A program made the position numbers and the translations under genes. The notes under the pieces are model-generated. The model was not told the DNA's origin, made no database searches, and saw nothing but the letters and a program-made list of their open reading frames with translations. Positions 53,124 to 61,508 of a DNA stretch of 64,000 bases are shown piece after piece. The stretch comes from Lentzea guizhouensis (lineage in GTDB: Bacteria; Actinomycetota; Actinomycetes; Mycobacteriales; Pseudonocardiaceae), in the NCBI RefSeq assembly GCF_001701025.1, contig NZ_CP016793.1, forward strand, positions 8,990,001 to 9,054,000, given 5' to 3'. Numbering within the stretch: position 1 is the stretch's first letter; the number at the start of each line of letters is the position of its first letter.

Positions 53124-53522
53124 GTGAACTGGATCCGAAGCTTGGTGATTGCGTTCGGGTTGATGATGGTCGCAGTGACCGCTCCCGCCGCCGGCGCGCA
53201 GGCGCCGGACAGCCAGAGGACCGTTGAACCACTGGCGTGGAGCCAGTGCCCCGACGGCTACTTCTGCGTCTGGGAGAACGCCGACGGAACCGGCCGGTTC
53301 GCCAGGTTCCAGCTGGGATCACCGAACCTCGCCGTGCCGATCGGCGGCTACGTCTTCAACGACGAGATCTCAGCGGTCTGGAACCGGACGAACCGGATCT
53401 GGTGCCTCTACGAGCACGCCCACTACGGTGGCCGGCTCCTGCGCATCGCGGCGGACTGGCGCGGTCCGATCGGCCCTCGCTACGACTTCAACGACATCGT
53501 CAGCTCGCTGAGGCCCTGCTAG
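53124..53522 (+). CDS. Secreted peptidase inhibitor family I36 protein
   Basis: The 132-aa protein has a signal peptide (MNWIRSLVIAFGLMMVAVTA, cleavage near AGAQA) and the I36/crystallin-like repeats CPDGYFCVWENADGTGRFARF and IWCLYEHAHYGGRLLRI, with four Cys. I36 proteins inhibit secreted metallo- or serine peptidases or act as small secreted structural proteins. GTG 53124 has GAGGAGAACTC upstream. Confidence 0.9.
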   Translation: MNWIRSLVIAFGLMMVAVTAPAAGAQAPDSQRTVEPLAWSQCPDGYFCVWENADGTGRFARFQLGSPNLAVPIGGYVFNDEISAVWNRTNRIWCLYEHAHYGGRLLRIAADWRGPIGPRYDFNDIVSSLRPC

Positions 53523-53536
53523 TCGTGCCACCGTCA

Positions 53537-53579
53537 GTCGCCTGGTCCGCGTGGGGCAGTCACACGCGGACCAGGCGAC
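53537..53579. terminator. Bidirectional terminator, perfect 17-bp stem
   Basis: GTCGCCTGGTCCGCGTG (53537-53553) pairs perfectly with 53563-53579 around a 9-nt loop. It sits in the 73-bp gap between the convergent I36 and DeoR genes. Confidence 0.88.
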
Positions 53580-53595
53580 CCGGCCCGGAACGCAG

Positions 53596-54354
53596 TCAGG
53601 CGACGACGACCTCGACGCCCGACCCGCGCAACCGGTCCAACTCCTCACCAGGCGCCGACGAATCCGTCACCACCACGTGCACGTCGGTGATCGCCGCGAT
53701 CCGCGAGAACGCCCGCTTCCCCACCTTCGACCCGTCAGCCAGGACGACCACCCGATCAGCCGTCCGCATCAGGCAGCTGTCGGTGTGCGCCTCCACCTCG
53801 TCATGGGTGGTGATGCCACCCCGGGCATCGATCCCGTCCACTCCCAGGAAAACCAGGTCGAGGCTGATCCCCGCCAACGCACGATCGGCAAGGGGACCGA
53901 CCAGCTCGTAGCTCTCCGGCCGCACCCCGCCCCCGGTCACCACGAGGTCGATCATGGGTCGGGGACACAGGTCGGAGGCGATGTTCAGGGCGTTCGTCAC
54001 GACCTTCAGCGAACGGCCCACCGCGAGCAGGCGGGCCAGCTCAGTGGTCGTCGTGCCGCCGTTGAGACCGACGGAGTGGACGGACTCGGTGACGAACTTG
54101 GCTGCGGCTTCGGCGATCTGGCGCTTCTCCTCGCGGCGGCCGACCCGGTAGCGCAGCGGGAGCTCGTAGATGACCTCGGCCGCGATGGCGCCGCCATGGG
54201 TGCGTTTGAGGAGCTTCTGCTCTTCCAGCGACTGGAGGTCGCGGCGGATCGAGGCGACGGACGTGGCCAGGTCCTCGGCCAGCTCGGTGACGGTGACCGA
54301 GCCGGTTTCGGCGAGCCTTTCCAGGATCGTGGCCAGACGCTGCTCTTGACGCAT
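53596..54354 (-). CDS. DeoR-family repressor of the amino-sugar locus
   Basis: From ATG 54354 it reads MRQEQRLATILERLAETGSV and VTELAEDLATSVASIRRDLQSLEEQKLLKRTHGGA, the DeoR HTH, then the sugar-phosphate sensing domain (NGGTTTTELARLL, VGPLADRALAGISLDLVFLGVDGID). 252 aa. Family members sense phosphorylated sugars (AgaR, GlpR). It ends a six-gene minus-strand operon and probably represses it, likely at 59446-59470. Confidence 0.93.
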   Translation of the reverse strand: MRQEQRLATILERLAETGSVTVTELAEDLATSVASIRRDLQSLEEQKLLKRTHGGAIAAEVIYELPLRYRVGRREEKRQIAEAAAKFVTESVHSVGLNGGTTTTELARLLAVGRSLKVVTNALNIASDLCPRPMIDLVVTGGGVRPESYELVGPLADRALAGISLDLVFLGVDGIDARGGITTHDEVEAHTDSCLMRTADRVVVLADGSKVGKRAFSRIAAITDVHVVVTDSSAPGEELDRLRGSGVEVVVA

Positions 54355-54406
54355 TCGCTCAGCATAACGCACGGAATGTGCTCGATTTGACGCGAATCGC
54401 GGCAAA

Positions 54407-55330
54407 TCACGCACCAAGACTGCTCGTTGTCTCGATGCTGTGAGACAACGCGACCGCTTCCTCCCACGACGGTTGGGTGGCGGTTCCGCCGGCGCCGCGG
54501 GTGGACAAGGCGCCGGCGGCCACTCCCAGCGCCAGCGCCGTCCGCAGCTCCCCGGTGCGCAGCCAGCCCGCGAGGAAGCCCGCGTCGAACGAGTCACCGG
54601 CGCCGACTGTGTCCACCGGTTCCAAGGCGGGACCACGGGCGGAGATCCGGGCACCTTCCCACAAAGCCACGCAACCCTCGCGGCCTCGTTTGATCACGGG
54701 GACAGGGCCGGCGAACGCGGAGAGCGGGTCTGCGGAACCGGTCAACCCCACCGCCTCTGCCTCGTTCGGCAACAGAAAAGTGCACTGCGCCAACAGGTCT
54801 GGCTGCAGGTCCCACCGGCCGGACGGGTCGTCGTTCGTGTCGAGCGATGTGGTGGCGCCACGAGCGCGCGCCGCCTCGAACACCGACGGCAGACCGGCTG
54901 CCAGGCGAGGTTGCAGGAAGTACGAAGCCGTGTGCACGTGCGCGGCGGCAACGGGAGGAACGTGCTCCGGCCCGAACGAGGCCAGGCAGCCGGGAGAGGT
55001 CAGGATCGCCCGGTCGCCGCCCGCTTCGTTGAGGCAGACGGTCAACGCCGTCGGCAACGACTCGTGCCGCACGCAGGAGCTGACGTCCACGCCCGCGGAC
55101 TTCAGCTCGTCCAGCACGAAGTCGCCCGCGGCGTCCCGGCCGACCATGCCGGCGAACGCGACCGACAGGCCGAGGCGGGCGGCACCGTGCGCGACGATCG
55201 CCGCCGAGCCGCCCAGAGCGAGAACTCCGTCGGACACCAGGGTTTCCGCCTGGCCGTACGACGGCACGGCAGGAGCACCGAACACCAGCACGTCCGGGTT
55301 CGCGTCACCGATCACGAGGAGGTCGGGCAT
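54407..55330 (-). CDS. PfkB-family carbohydrate kinase
   Basis: The 307-aa protein has the PfkB start VIGDANPDVLVFG, GGSAAIVAHGAARLGLSVAF and the second signature DTVGAGDSFDAGFLAGWL with the catalytic Asp. It overlaps the GH4 stop by ATGA. Candidate substrates in this locus are galactosamine, tagatose-6-P or another hexose. The exact sugar cannot be read from sequence. Confidence 0.92.
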   Translation of the reverse strand: MPDLLVIGDANPDVLVFGAPAVPSYGQAETLVSDGVLALGGSAAIVAHGAARLGLSVAFAGMVGRDAAGDFVLDELKSAGVDVSSCVRHESLPTALTVCLNEAGGDRAILTSPGCLASFGPEHVPPVAAAHVHTASYFLQPRLAAGLPSVFEAARARGATTSLDTNDDPSGRWDLQPDLLAQCTFLLPNEAEAVGLTGSADPLSAFAGPVPVIKRGREGCVALWEGARISARGPALEPVDTVGAGDSFDAGFLAGWLRTGELRTALALGVAAGALSTRGAGGTATQPSWEEAVALSHSIETTSSLGA

Positions 55331-56616
55331 CACGCGCCCCGCAGAGCAACCGGCAGTAGGGAACCGTGCGCGGCTGTCATCGCCCCGACCAGGTCGGAGA
55401 TCTGGTCGACGGTCAAAGCCGCAGCGGTCGCCGGGTCGCAAAGAGCAGCGTGCCGGACGTGGTCCGGATTGCCCTCCACGGCCGCCGCAACGGTCAGGTC
55501 GACGACGTTCAGGAAGCTGCGGTTCAAGGCGGCCAGCTGGCGGGGCAGATCACCGACGTGGTGCGGGTGCACGCCGAGCCGGTCGAGCGTGGCGGGCACC
55601 TCCACGGCGGCACCGGCGGGCAGGTTGGCGATCAGGCCGTGGTTCGCCACGTTCACCTGGATCGTGCGGCGCTGACCGGTCACCAGGCTGTGGATCACCT
55701 GCGGCGCGTACTCGACGGCGTCGTCGCCGAGCGGAGGCGGCGCACCACCCGCGGCCAGCGCGTCACGGGTCTCGACGTACGTGGCGACGTTCGCGGCGCT
55801 GATCGAGGCGTACGCGCGCACCGGCAGCCGCAGCCGGTCCACTTCGGACTCATGGGACAGGTACCAGGGCACGTACTCCGACGAGTGCTCGCTCGTCTCC
55901 GTCGGGTAGTACCCGAGCCGGCGGTACATGTCGACGCGCACGCGGCGCGCGAGCTCCGGGTCGGCGGCGATGGCGGCGTCGAGTGCCGGGTACAGGTCGC
56001 GGCCCTCGTGCTGCCAGCGCAGGATCCACGCCTGGTGGTTGACGCCGGCGGACAGGAAGTCGACCTCGTCGTGCGGCACACCGACCAGAGCGCTCAGGTC
56101 GTGGATCGTCCAGTGCACCGAGTGGCACAGCCCGACCGCCTTCAACCGCGGTGCCACAACCGAGAGGTACTGGATGTTCATCGCCATCGGGTTGGTGTAG
56201 TTGAGCAGCCACGCGTCCGGGCAGACGGCGAGCATGTCCGCCGCGAGCCCGTCCAGGAACGGGAACGTGCGCAGGCCGCGGAAGATGCCGCCGATGCCCA
56301 GGGTGTCGCCGATGGTCTGGCGCAGGCCGAACGACTCCGGCACGTCGAAGTCCGTCAACGTCGCCGCGTGCCCGCCGATCGCGACCATGTTGACGACGAC
56401 GTCCGCGCCCTCCAAGGCCTCCCGGCGCGACAGCGAGGTGCGCACCCGCACGCCGCCGGCCAGCCCGGCCAGTGCGGCCGCGACCTCCAGGCGTTCGGAG
56501 TCGATGTCGTGCAACGAGATCGAGCAGTCGGCCAGTTCCGGGAACGACAGCACGTCACGGAGCAGCTGCCGGGTGAACTCGACGGAACCCGCTCCCACGA
56601 ACGCGATGGTGAACAT
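55330..56616 (-). CDS. GH4 glycosidase (alpha-galactosidase/6-phospho-glycosidase)
   Basis: The 428-aa protein has the GH4 Rossmann start IAFVGAGSVEFTRQLLRDVL, the NAD/Mn site NYTNPMAMN and the catalytic-metal motif LCHSVHWTI; AGVNHQAW follows. GH4 enzymes need NAD+ and Mn2+ and work by oxidation-elimination. CHS(V/Q) is the alpha-galactosidase/glucuronidase type rather than CN(V/I)P of phospho-glucosidases. It is flanked by PfkB (ATGA overlap) and aldolase (3-nt gap). Confidence 0.92.
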   Translation of the reverse strand: MFTIAFVGAGSVEFTRQLLRDVLSFPELADCSISLHDIDSERLEVAAALAGLAGGVRVRTSLSRREALEGADVVVNMVAIGGHAATLTDFDVPESFGLRQTIGDTLGIGGIFRGLRTFPFLDGLAADMLAVCPDAWLLNYTNPMAMNIQYLSVVAPRLKAVGLCHSVHWTIHDLSALVGVPHDEVDFLSAGVNHQAWILRWQHEGRDLYPALDAAIAADPELARRVRVDMYRRLGYYPTETSEHSSEYVPWYLSHESEVDRLRLPVRAYASISAANVATYVETRDALAAGGAPPPLGDDAVEYAPQVIHSLVTGQRRTIQVNVANHGLIANLPAGAAVEVPATLDRLGVHPHHVGDLPRQLAALNRSFLNVVDLTVAAAVEGNPDHVRHAALCDPATAAALTVDQISDLVGAMTAAHGSLLPVALRGA

Positions 56617-56619
56617 CAG

Positions 56620-57441
56620 TCAGCCTTCCAGAACCCGGATGAGCCGAGCGACCTCGGCGGACATGGCGTCCCGGCCCGCACCGAGGTAGCGCCGGGGGTC
56701 GACGAGCGTCGGGTGGTCGCCGAGGACCGTCCGCACGCTCGCGGTGAAGTGCTTGTTGAGCTGCGTGGCGATGTTGATCTTCCACATCCCGGCCCGGACG
56801 GCGGCCGCGAGGTGCTCGTCGGCGACACCGGAAGAACCGTGCAACACCAACGGAACCGGGACAGCTGCGTGCAGCCGGGCGATCAGCTCGAAGTCCAGCT
56901 CGGCGTCCCGGGTCAGCATCGCGTGCGACGAACCGACCGCGACAGCGAGGAAGTCCACGCCGGTCGCAGCAACGTACGCAGCGGCGTCGTCAGGATCAGT
57001 GCGCGCGCCCGGTGCGTGCACGCCGTCCTTGCCGCCGATCTCGCCGAGCTCCGCCTCGACTCCGACTCCGGCTTCATGACACCGGAGCACCACGGACGCC
57101 GTGCGAGTGACGTTCTCGTTGTGCGGCAACGCCGACGCGTCGAACATCACCGAGCCGAACCCCAGCTCCACCGCCTCGCGGACCAGGTCCTCGGAGGTGG
57201 CGTGGTCGAGGTGCACCGCGACGGGAACCGATGCCGCCGCGGCGACGGACAGCGCCGCGACACCGATCGGGCGCAGCGAACCGTGGTAGCGCACGGCGTT
57301 CTCGCTGATCTGCAGCACCACGGACGCGCCGGTCGCCTGAGCCGCGGCGGCGATCGCCTCCGCGTGCTCGACCTGGATCACGTTGAACGCGGGCACCGGC
57401 GCGGGTCCGTCGATCATCTCGCGCAAGGGAACCAATGGCAT
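56620..57441 (-). CDS. Class II fructose/tagatose-bisphosphate aldolase
   Basis: The 273-aa protein has AFNVIQVEHAEAIAAAAQAT, HLDHATSEDLVREAVELGFGSVMFDAS, GVEAELGEIGGKDG and VLHGSSGVADEHL with zinc ligands (His, Glu, His) in place. This form is like AgaY/KbaY/GatY tagatose-1,6-bisphosphate aldolases. It is intact and lies inside the operon with a sugar kinase just upstream. Confidence 0.93.
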   Translation of the reverse strand: MPLVPLREMIDGPAPVPAFNVIQVEHAEAIAAAAQATGASVVLQISENAVRYHGSLRPIGVAALSVAAAASVPVAVHLDHATSEDLVREAVELGFGSVMFDASALPHNENVTRTASVVLRCHEAGVGVEAELGEIGGKDGVHAPGARTDPDDAAAYVAATGVDFLAVAVGSSHAMLTRDAELDFELIARLHAAVPVPLVLHGSSGVADEHLAAAVRAGMWKINIATQLNKHFTASVRTVLGDHPTLVDPRRYLGAGRDAMSAEVARLIRVLEG

Positions 57442-57445
57442 TGTT

Positions 57446-58310
57446 CTAGTCCTCGGAGTTCGGCCGGTGTAGTTCGTAGAAGGCACGGTCGAAGTCGCCT
57501 GCCAGCGGGGCGCGCACCGCGGCCGCCGACAGCGCGACCGCTTCGGCCAGGCGCACGGGCCACGGCCGGTGCCAGGCGGCGACGAGCGCCGCCACGGCAG
57601 CGTCGCCGCCCGGTCGGGTTGCCGGTGACCACCTCGGGCGGAGCCGCGGTCCACGTCCCTCGGCGGTGTGCGCGGTCATCCCGCAGCGCCGTCGGACACC
57701 AGCGCGGCCTGGGCACCAGCGCCAGCGGATCATCCACGGTGGACGCGGCGGCGAGCTCGGCCCGGTTCGGCGTGATCACGGCCGGTCCGGCCGCCGCTCC
57801 CCCGACCAGCGCCGGTCCGTCCGCGTCCAGCACGACCGGTGCCGGGCTGGCGCGCACGAGCGTCGCGTAGGCGTCAGTGGCAAGTCCCCGCGGCAGTGAT
57901 CCGGAGAGCACCACCACGTCGGCGTCCGCGACGAGCTCCCGGTAGTGGCCGAGGAAGCCGCTCCACTCCGCGGCCGAGACCTCCGGGCCCGGCTCGGAGA
58001 ACAGCGTCGCCTCACCGGAAGCGCTGACCACGGTGACCGTGCGCCGGGTCTCCCCCGCGATCGGGAACATCGCCTGCGGCACCCCGGCCTCCCCGAGCTC
58101 GGCGCACAACGCCGACCCCGCGCCACCACCCACCAAGCCGGTCGCGACGACGGGCACGGACAGCGCACGCAGCACCCGTGCCACGTTGACGCCCTTGCCC
58201 CCTGCCCGCACGGCCACCGACGACACCCGGTGGGTAGCGCCCAGAACCACGGCGTCGACCCGATAAGTGACGTCGAGCGCCGCGTTCAACGTGACGGTCA
58301 CGGCCCTCAT
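57446..58310 (-). pseudogene. 1-phosphofructokinase-like (PfkB) tagatose-phosphate kinase, multiple frameshifts
   Basis: From ATG 58310 it reads MRAVTVTLNAALDVTYRVDA, then KGVNVARVLRAL and LSGSLPRGL, a LacC/FruK-type kinase. Between about 57604 and 57690 the sense hops frames: DDPLALV, then GMTAHTAEG, then TWTAAPPEVVTGNPTG, then GDAAVAALVAAWHRPW to the stop 57446. Restoring one G in each of three or four short G runs gives NPTGAGDAA, the catalytic GAGD motif. So the breaks look like homopolymer losses. ATGA overlap with the SIS gene supports a real operon gene. Confidence 0.88.
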
Positions 58311-59218
58311 GCCGTGCCGTTCAAGATGACCGACCTGGTCAGGTTGCGCGGCGTGTCCGGGTCGAGCCCGCGCAGCAACGCCACCTCCACCGCCAGCCGG
58401 TGCACCGCCACGAGCTCCGCCAGCGGGTCCCGGTCCCGCGCCAGCCAGCGGCCACCGACACCCGCGACCTCACCGTCGAGACCCGCGGGCGGCGCACCGA
58501 ACGCCCACACCAGCGACCCCTCGTCGGTGATCGCGATCGGCCCGTGCCGGTACTCGGCGGCCGGGTAGGACTCGGCCCAGCTCAGCGACGCCTCGCGCAT
58601 CTTCAGCGCCGCCTCGGCCGCGAGCCCGGTCGTCCAGGGCGCGCCACCGAGGAACGTGAACTGGTTCGACTCCACCAGCTCGGCGGGCACCGGCTCGGCC
58701 AGTGCCTGCTCCGCGTCGAGCACCGCGCGGTCGAGGTGCTCCCCGAGGTGCGCCCGCAGCAACATGAGCGCGGTCGTGGCGAACCTCGTCTGCACCACCG
58801 AACGCTCGTCGGCGAACGGCAGCGCCACCACGTGGTCCGCGAGCTCGGTCACGGGCGTGCCCGGTGTGCCGACGACGGCGGTCGAGGGCACCTCCAGCCG
58901 CCGCAGCACGTCGATGACCTCGGTGGTCGTGCCGGACCGCGTCAGCGCCACCACGCGGTCGTAGGAACGCGAGAACGGGAACTCCGACGCGGCGAACGCG
59001 TCGGTCTCGCCCTGGCCCTCGTCCTCCCGCAACCGGGCGTAGGCCTGGGCCATGAACCACGACGTGCCGCACCCGACCACGGCGACCCGTTCCCCGCGGG
59101 CGGGCAAGGCCGCCGCGACCTGGGGATCAGCGGCCAGGGCGATCGCCCGGCGCCAGCAGGCCGGCTGGGACTCGATCTCGGTGGTGGTGTGCGACTGCGC
59201 TGCGGAACTGGTGTGCAT
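58307..59218 (-). CDS. SIS-domain sugar isomerase/deaminase (AgaS-like)
   Basis: The 303-aa protein has two SIS domains, with VAVVGCGTSWFMAQAYARLRE, ALTRSGTTTEVIDVLR and KMREASLSWAESYPAAEYRHGP. This is the arrangement of AgaS and GlmS isomerase halves, which convert amino-sugar 6-phosphates to keto-sugar 6-phosphates with loss of ammonia. GAGGAATCCGCC precedes ATG 59218. In this locus galactosamine-6-P to tagatose-6-P is the best guess. Confidence 0.88.
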   Translation of the reverse strand: MHTSSAAQSHTTTEIESQPACWRRAIALAADPQVAAALPARGERVAVVGCGTSWFMAQAYARLREDEGQGETDAFAASEFPFSRSYDRVVALTRSGTTTEVIDVLRRLEVPSTAVVGTPGTPVTELADHVVALPFADERSVVQTRFATTALMLLRAHLGEHLDRAVLDAEQALAEPVPAELVESNQFTFLGGAPWTTGLAAEAALKMREASLSWAESYPAAEYRHGPIAITDEGSLVWAFGAPPAGLDGEVAGVGGRWLARDRDPLAELVAVHRLAVEVALLRGLDPDTPRNLTRSVILNGTA

Positions 59219-59241
59219 GGCGGATTCCTCCGGTCGACCGG

Positions 59242-59378
59242 TCACTTGATGCCCGCTGCGGCCACCGACCGCGACGCGAACGACGCCAGCGTCTTCTGCA
59301 GCGCGTTGTCGTTGCCGCCGTTGAACACCGCCTCGACCTGAGCACTGTGCGGCGACTCAGCCCTCTGCCGTGTGCCAT
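59242..59378 (-). pseudogene. Remnant of a sugar ABC-transporter substrate-binding protein
   Basis: From ATG 59378 (strong GAGGGAG) it reads MAHGRGLSRRTVL, a Tat/lipoprotein-style start. In another frame AQVEAVFNGGNDNALQKTLA and SFASRSVAAAGIK-stop follow, like the last helix of a substrate-binding protein. A normal protein is about 420-450 aa, so more than 1 kb has gone between these ends, and the junction is out of frame. No permease genes remain in the window. Confidence 0.65.
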
Positions 59379-59418
59379 GTCGACTCCCTCATGTGGTCGA
59401 TGCGGCTCGCAGTCGGGG

Positions 59419-59470
59419 ACACTAAGCCGGAATCGCTCAAACAAGCAAGCATTCTGACCGAACATGCTTG
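59419..59470 (-). promoter_or_regulatory. Promoter and operator of the amino-sugar operon
   Basis: On the minus strand TTGCTT (59448-59443) and TAGTGT (59424-59419) are 18 nt apart, a good -35/-10 pair. The inverted repeat CAAGCAT-N11-ATGCTTG (59446-59470) touches the -35, the right place for a repressor such as the DeoR protein. The plus-strand GH114 gene starts 77 bp beyond and has TACAGT as a possible -10. Confidence 0.6.
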
Positions 59471-59546
59471 GTTTCTGGCCTCAGATGGCCCCACTCGCTA
59501 CAGTCGCTCACATCCGATCACCACTCTGAGCGATCAAGGGACGCAC

Positions 59547-60395
59547 ATGACCTTCCCTGCACGCGCCCTCGCCGGGACCGTGCTCGCTGCCGCCGCACTG
59601 GCGGCCTGCGTCGCCGGCCCGTTGACCTCGACCAGCCAGGCGGACGACGTGACCGCCGCGGCGGTGCAGCTGCCGCCGGTGAACGCGGTCCTCGACTACC
59701 AGCTCGGCGCCGCCTACGCCCCGCCCGCCGGGGTGAACCTGGTGACCCGCGACAGCACGGCCTCCCCCGCGGCCGGGCTGTACTCGATCTGCTACGTCAA
59801 CGGCTTCCAGACGCAACCGGCCGACCGCGACGTCTGGCTGAACCAGCGCGGCCACCTGATCCTCAAGGACTCCTCCGGCAAGCCGATCATCGACCCGAAC
59901 TGGCCGGACGAGTTCCTGCTCGACACCTCGACCTCCGCCAAGCGCACCGAGCTCGCCTCGATCATCGGCCGCACGATCGACACGTGTGCGAGCAAGGGCT
60001 TCAAGGCCGTCGAGGTCGACAACCTCGACTCGTACCTGCGTGCGCGCGGCAAGCTGAGCGTGAACAACAACCTCGCCTACGCGAAGCTGCTCGCGGACCG
60101 CTCCCACAGCCGCAACCTCGCGATCGGTCAGAAGAACTCGGCCGAGCAGGCAGAGCGCGGGCGTTCGGAGGTCGGCTTCGACTTCGCGGTGTCCGAGGAG
60201 TGCCACCGCTGGGAGGAGTGCTCGTCCTACAGCGACGTGTACGGCGCGCACGTGATGGACGTCGAGTACACCGACGACCTGCGCGGCACGTTCGAGGACG
60301 TGTGCGACGACCCCGACACCCCGGCCACCACGACGTTGCGCGACCGCTACCTCGTCGGCCCGAACGACCCGGACTACGCGTTCGACCACTGCTGA
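59547..60395 (+). CDS. GH114 endo-alpha-1,4-polygalactosaminidase lipoprotein
   Basis: The 282-aa protein has a lipobox LAAC at residue ~20 (LAAAALAAC), then the GH114 TIM-barrel pattern: DYQLGAAYAPPAGVNLVTRD, SICYVNGFQTQP, WPDEFLLDTST, KGFKAVEVDNLDSY (catalytic acids), GQKNSAEQ and FAVSEECHRWEECSSY. It cleaves alpha-1,4-linked galactosamine polymers at the cell surface. It faces the amino-sugar operon, giving a depolymerase to feed it. AAGGGACGCAC precedes the ATG. Confidence 0.9.
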   Translation: MTFPARALAGTVLAAAALAACVAGPLTSTSQADDVTAAAVQLPPVNAVLDYQLGAAYAPPAGVNLVTRDSTASPAAGLYSICYVNGFQTQPADRDVWLNQRGHLILKDSSGKPIIDPNWPDEFLLDTSTSAKRTELASIIGRTIDTCASKGFKAVEVDNLDSYLRARGKLSVNNNLAYAKLLADRSHSRNLAIGQKNSAEQAERGRSEVGFDFAVSEECHRWEECSSYSDVYGAHVMDVEYTDDLRGTFEDVCDDPDTPATTTLRDRYLVGPNDPDYAFDHC

Positions 60396-60401
60396 GCACC
60401 G

Positions 60402-60443
60402 CGAGGCTCAGATTCGCCCATCTCCGGACGAATCCGAGCCTCG
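60402..60443. terminator. Hairpin after the GH114 gene
   Basis: CGAGGCTC-A-GATTCG pairs with CGAATC-C-GAGCCTCG around a 12-nt loop; only one A-C mismatch. It begins 7 bp after the stop codon. Confidence 0.8.
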
Positions 60444-60525
60444 GGGCAACCAAACCGGCCTCCCATCGCATGGATAAGGGTGAGGGCATCCACACGGACG
60501 CCACTGACCATTTGGGAGGGTCGCG

Positions 60526-60699
60526 GTGCGCACGGGGCAGGTGGTCGCGGTGGCGGTGTTCCTGCTCGCCCTGCTGGCCATAGCGGTTCCGGCGCTCACG
60601 CTCACCGGCGTCGAACGCCCTCCCGAGCAACGCCCGACGGTGGTGCGCACGGACGACATGACCTGGCAGCGCACGCCCTCGTCCAGGCCCAGCGGTTAG
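60526..60699 (+). CDS. Small single-span membrane protein (57 aa)
   Basis: GTG 60526 follows GGGAGGG. The protein reads one hydrophobic span (VVAVAVFLLALLAIAVPALT) then a polar tail VERPPEQRPTVVRTDDMTWQ and a stop TAG at 60697-60699. It is too short for most gene callers but has a good ribosome site and is 9 bp before the sigma factor gene. Function unknown; possibly part of the sigma module. Confidence 0.6.
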   Translation: MRTGQVVAVAVFLLALLAIAVPALTLTGVERPPEQRPTVVRTDDMTWQRTPSSRPSG

Positions 60700-60708
60700 G
60701 GGCCGGTC

Positions 60709-61212
60709 CTGAACTGGGAAACCGAGTTCACCGAACTCTTCGACAGATCCGCCGAGTCCATGCGGTTCACGGCCTACCTCCTGTGCGGCAACTGGCACGA
60801 GGCGGAGGACGTGATGCAGTCGGCGTTCATGAAGCTCTACCAGGCCGGGCCGAAGCTGGCCGACCGCACCGGGATCGAGGCGTACCTGCGGCAGGTCGTC
60901 GTCCGCACGTTCCTCGCCGAACGCCGACGGCTGCGCTGGCGGCGCGAGGAGCTGACCGACGCACCACCGGAGGAGCTGTTCGACGCGCCCGGCACCGAGG
61001 ACGGCCTGGTGGTGTGGGAAGCACTCGCCACCCTGCCCGCACGGCAGCGCGCGGTGCTCGTGCTGCGGTACTGGAACGACATGAGCGTCGAGGACGTCGC
61101 CGCCGCGCTCGGCTGTACGACCGGCACGGTCAAGTCGCAGAGCAGCAAGGGACTCGCGGCGTTGCGGCGCCGGCTCGGACCGGGGTTCGGCCACTCCAGG
61201 CTGGGGGTCTGA
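60709..61212 (+). CDS. SigE-family ECF sigma factor, possible CTG start
   Basis: The frame reads LNWETEFTELFDRSAESMRF then TAYLLCGNWHEAEDVMQSAFMKLY (region 2) and ALATLPARQRAVLVLRYWNDMSVEDVAAALGCTTGTVKSQSSKGLAALRR (region 4). Relatives start about MNWExEFTEFF, which here would be CTG 60709 with AGGGG before it. The first ATG (60760) would cut region 2. 167 aa from CTG. It overlaps nothing and is 2 nt before the next gene. Confidence 0.88.
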   Translation: MNWETEFTELFDRSAESMRFTAYLLCGNWHEAEDVMQSAFMKLYQAGPKLADRTGIEAYLRQVVVRTFLAERRRLRWRREELTDAPPEELFDAPGTEDGLVVWEALATLPARQRAVLVLRYWNDMSVEDVAAALGCTTGTVKSQSSKGLAALRRRLGPGFGHSRLGV

Positions 61213-61214
61213 CG

Positions 61215-61502
61215 GTGCACGAGGACGAGCTGAGAGCGATCTTCACGGCGCTGCGGTCGCAGGAGACCCCGCCGATGGGCTCCGCCGCCGACGTCATCAG
61301 GCGCAGCCGGGCCGGCCAGTCGCGGCGCCGGACGATCGCCGTGGCGGGCAGCGCGGTGGCCACCGTGGGAGTCCTGGTGCTGGCACTGGTCTTCCTGCCT
61401 GAACCACCGCCGCTGGACACTCCGCCGGCGACGAACAGCGATGTGCGCACCACGCCGAACAGCGGACCGTTGACCACGCCGCTGACCACGACGACCCGCT
61501 GA
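61215..61502 (+). CDS. Small membrane-anchored protein, partner of the SigE-type sigma factor
   Basis: The 95-aa protein reads VHEDELRAIFTALRSQETPP (cytoplasmic), RRRTIAVAGSAVATVGVLVLALVFL (one span, residues ~37-61) and a Pro/Thr-rich outer tail. Genes of this form follow SigE-family ECF factors in many actinomycetes and may act as short anti-sigma factors. Two nt separate it from the sigma gene. Confidence 0.75.
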   Translation: MHEDELRAIFTALRSQETPPMGSAADVIRRSRAGQSRRRTIAVAGSAVATVGVLVLALVFLPEPPPLDTPPATNSDVRTTPNSGPLTTPLTTTTR

Positions 61503-61508
61503 GCGCGG

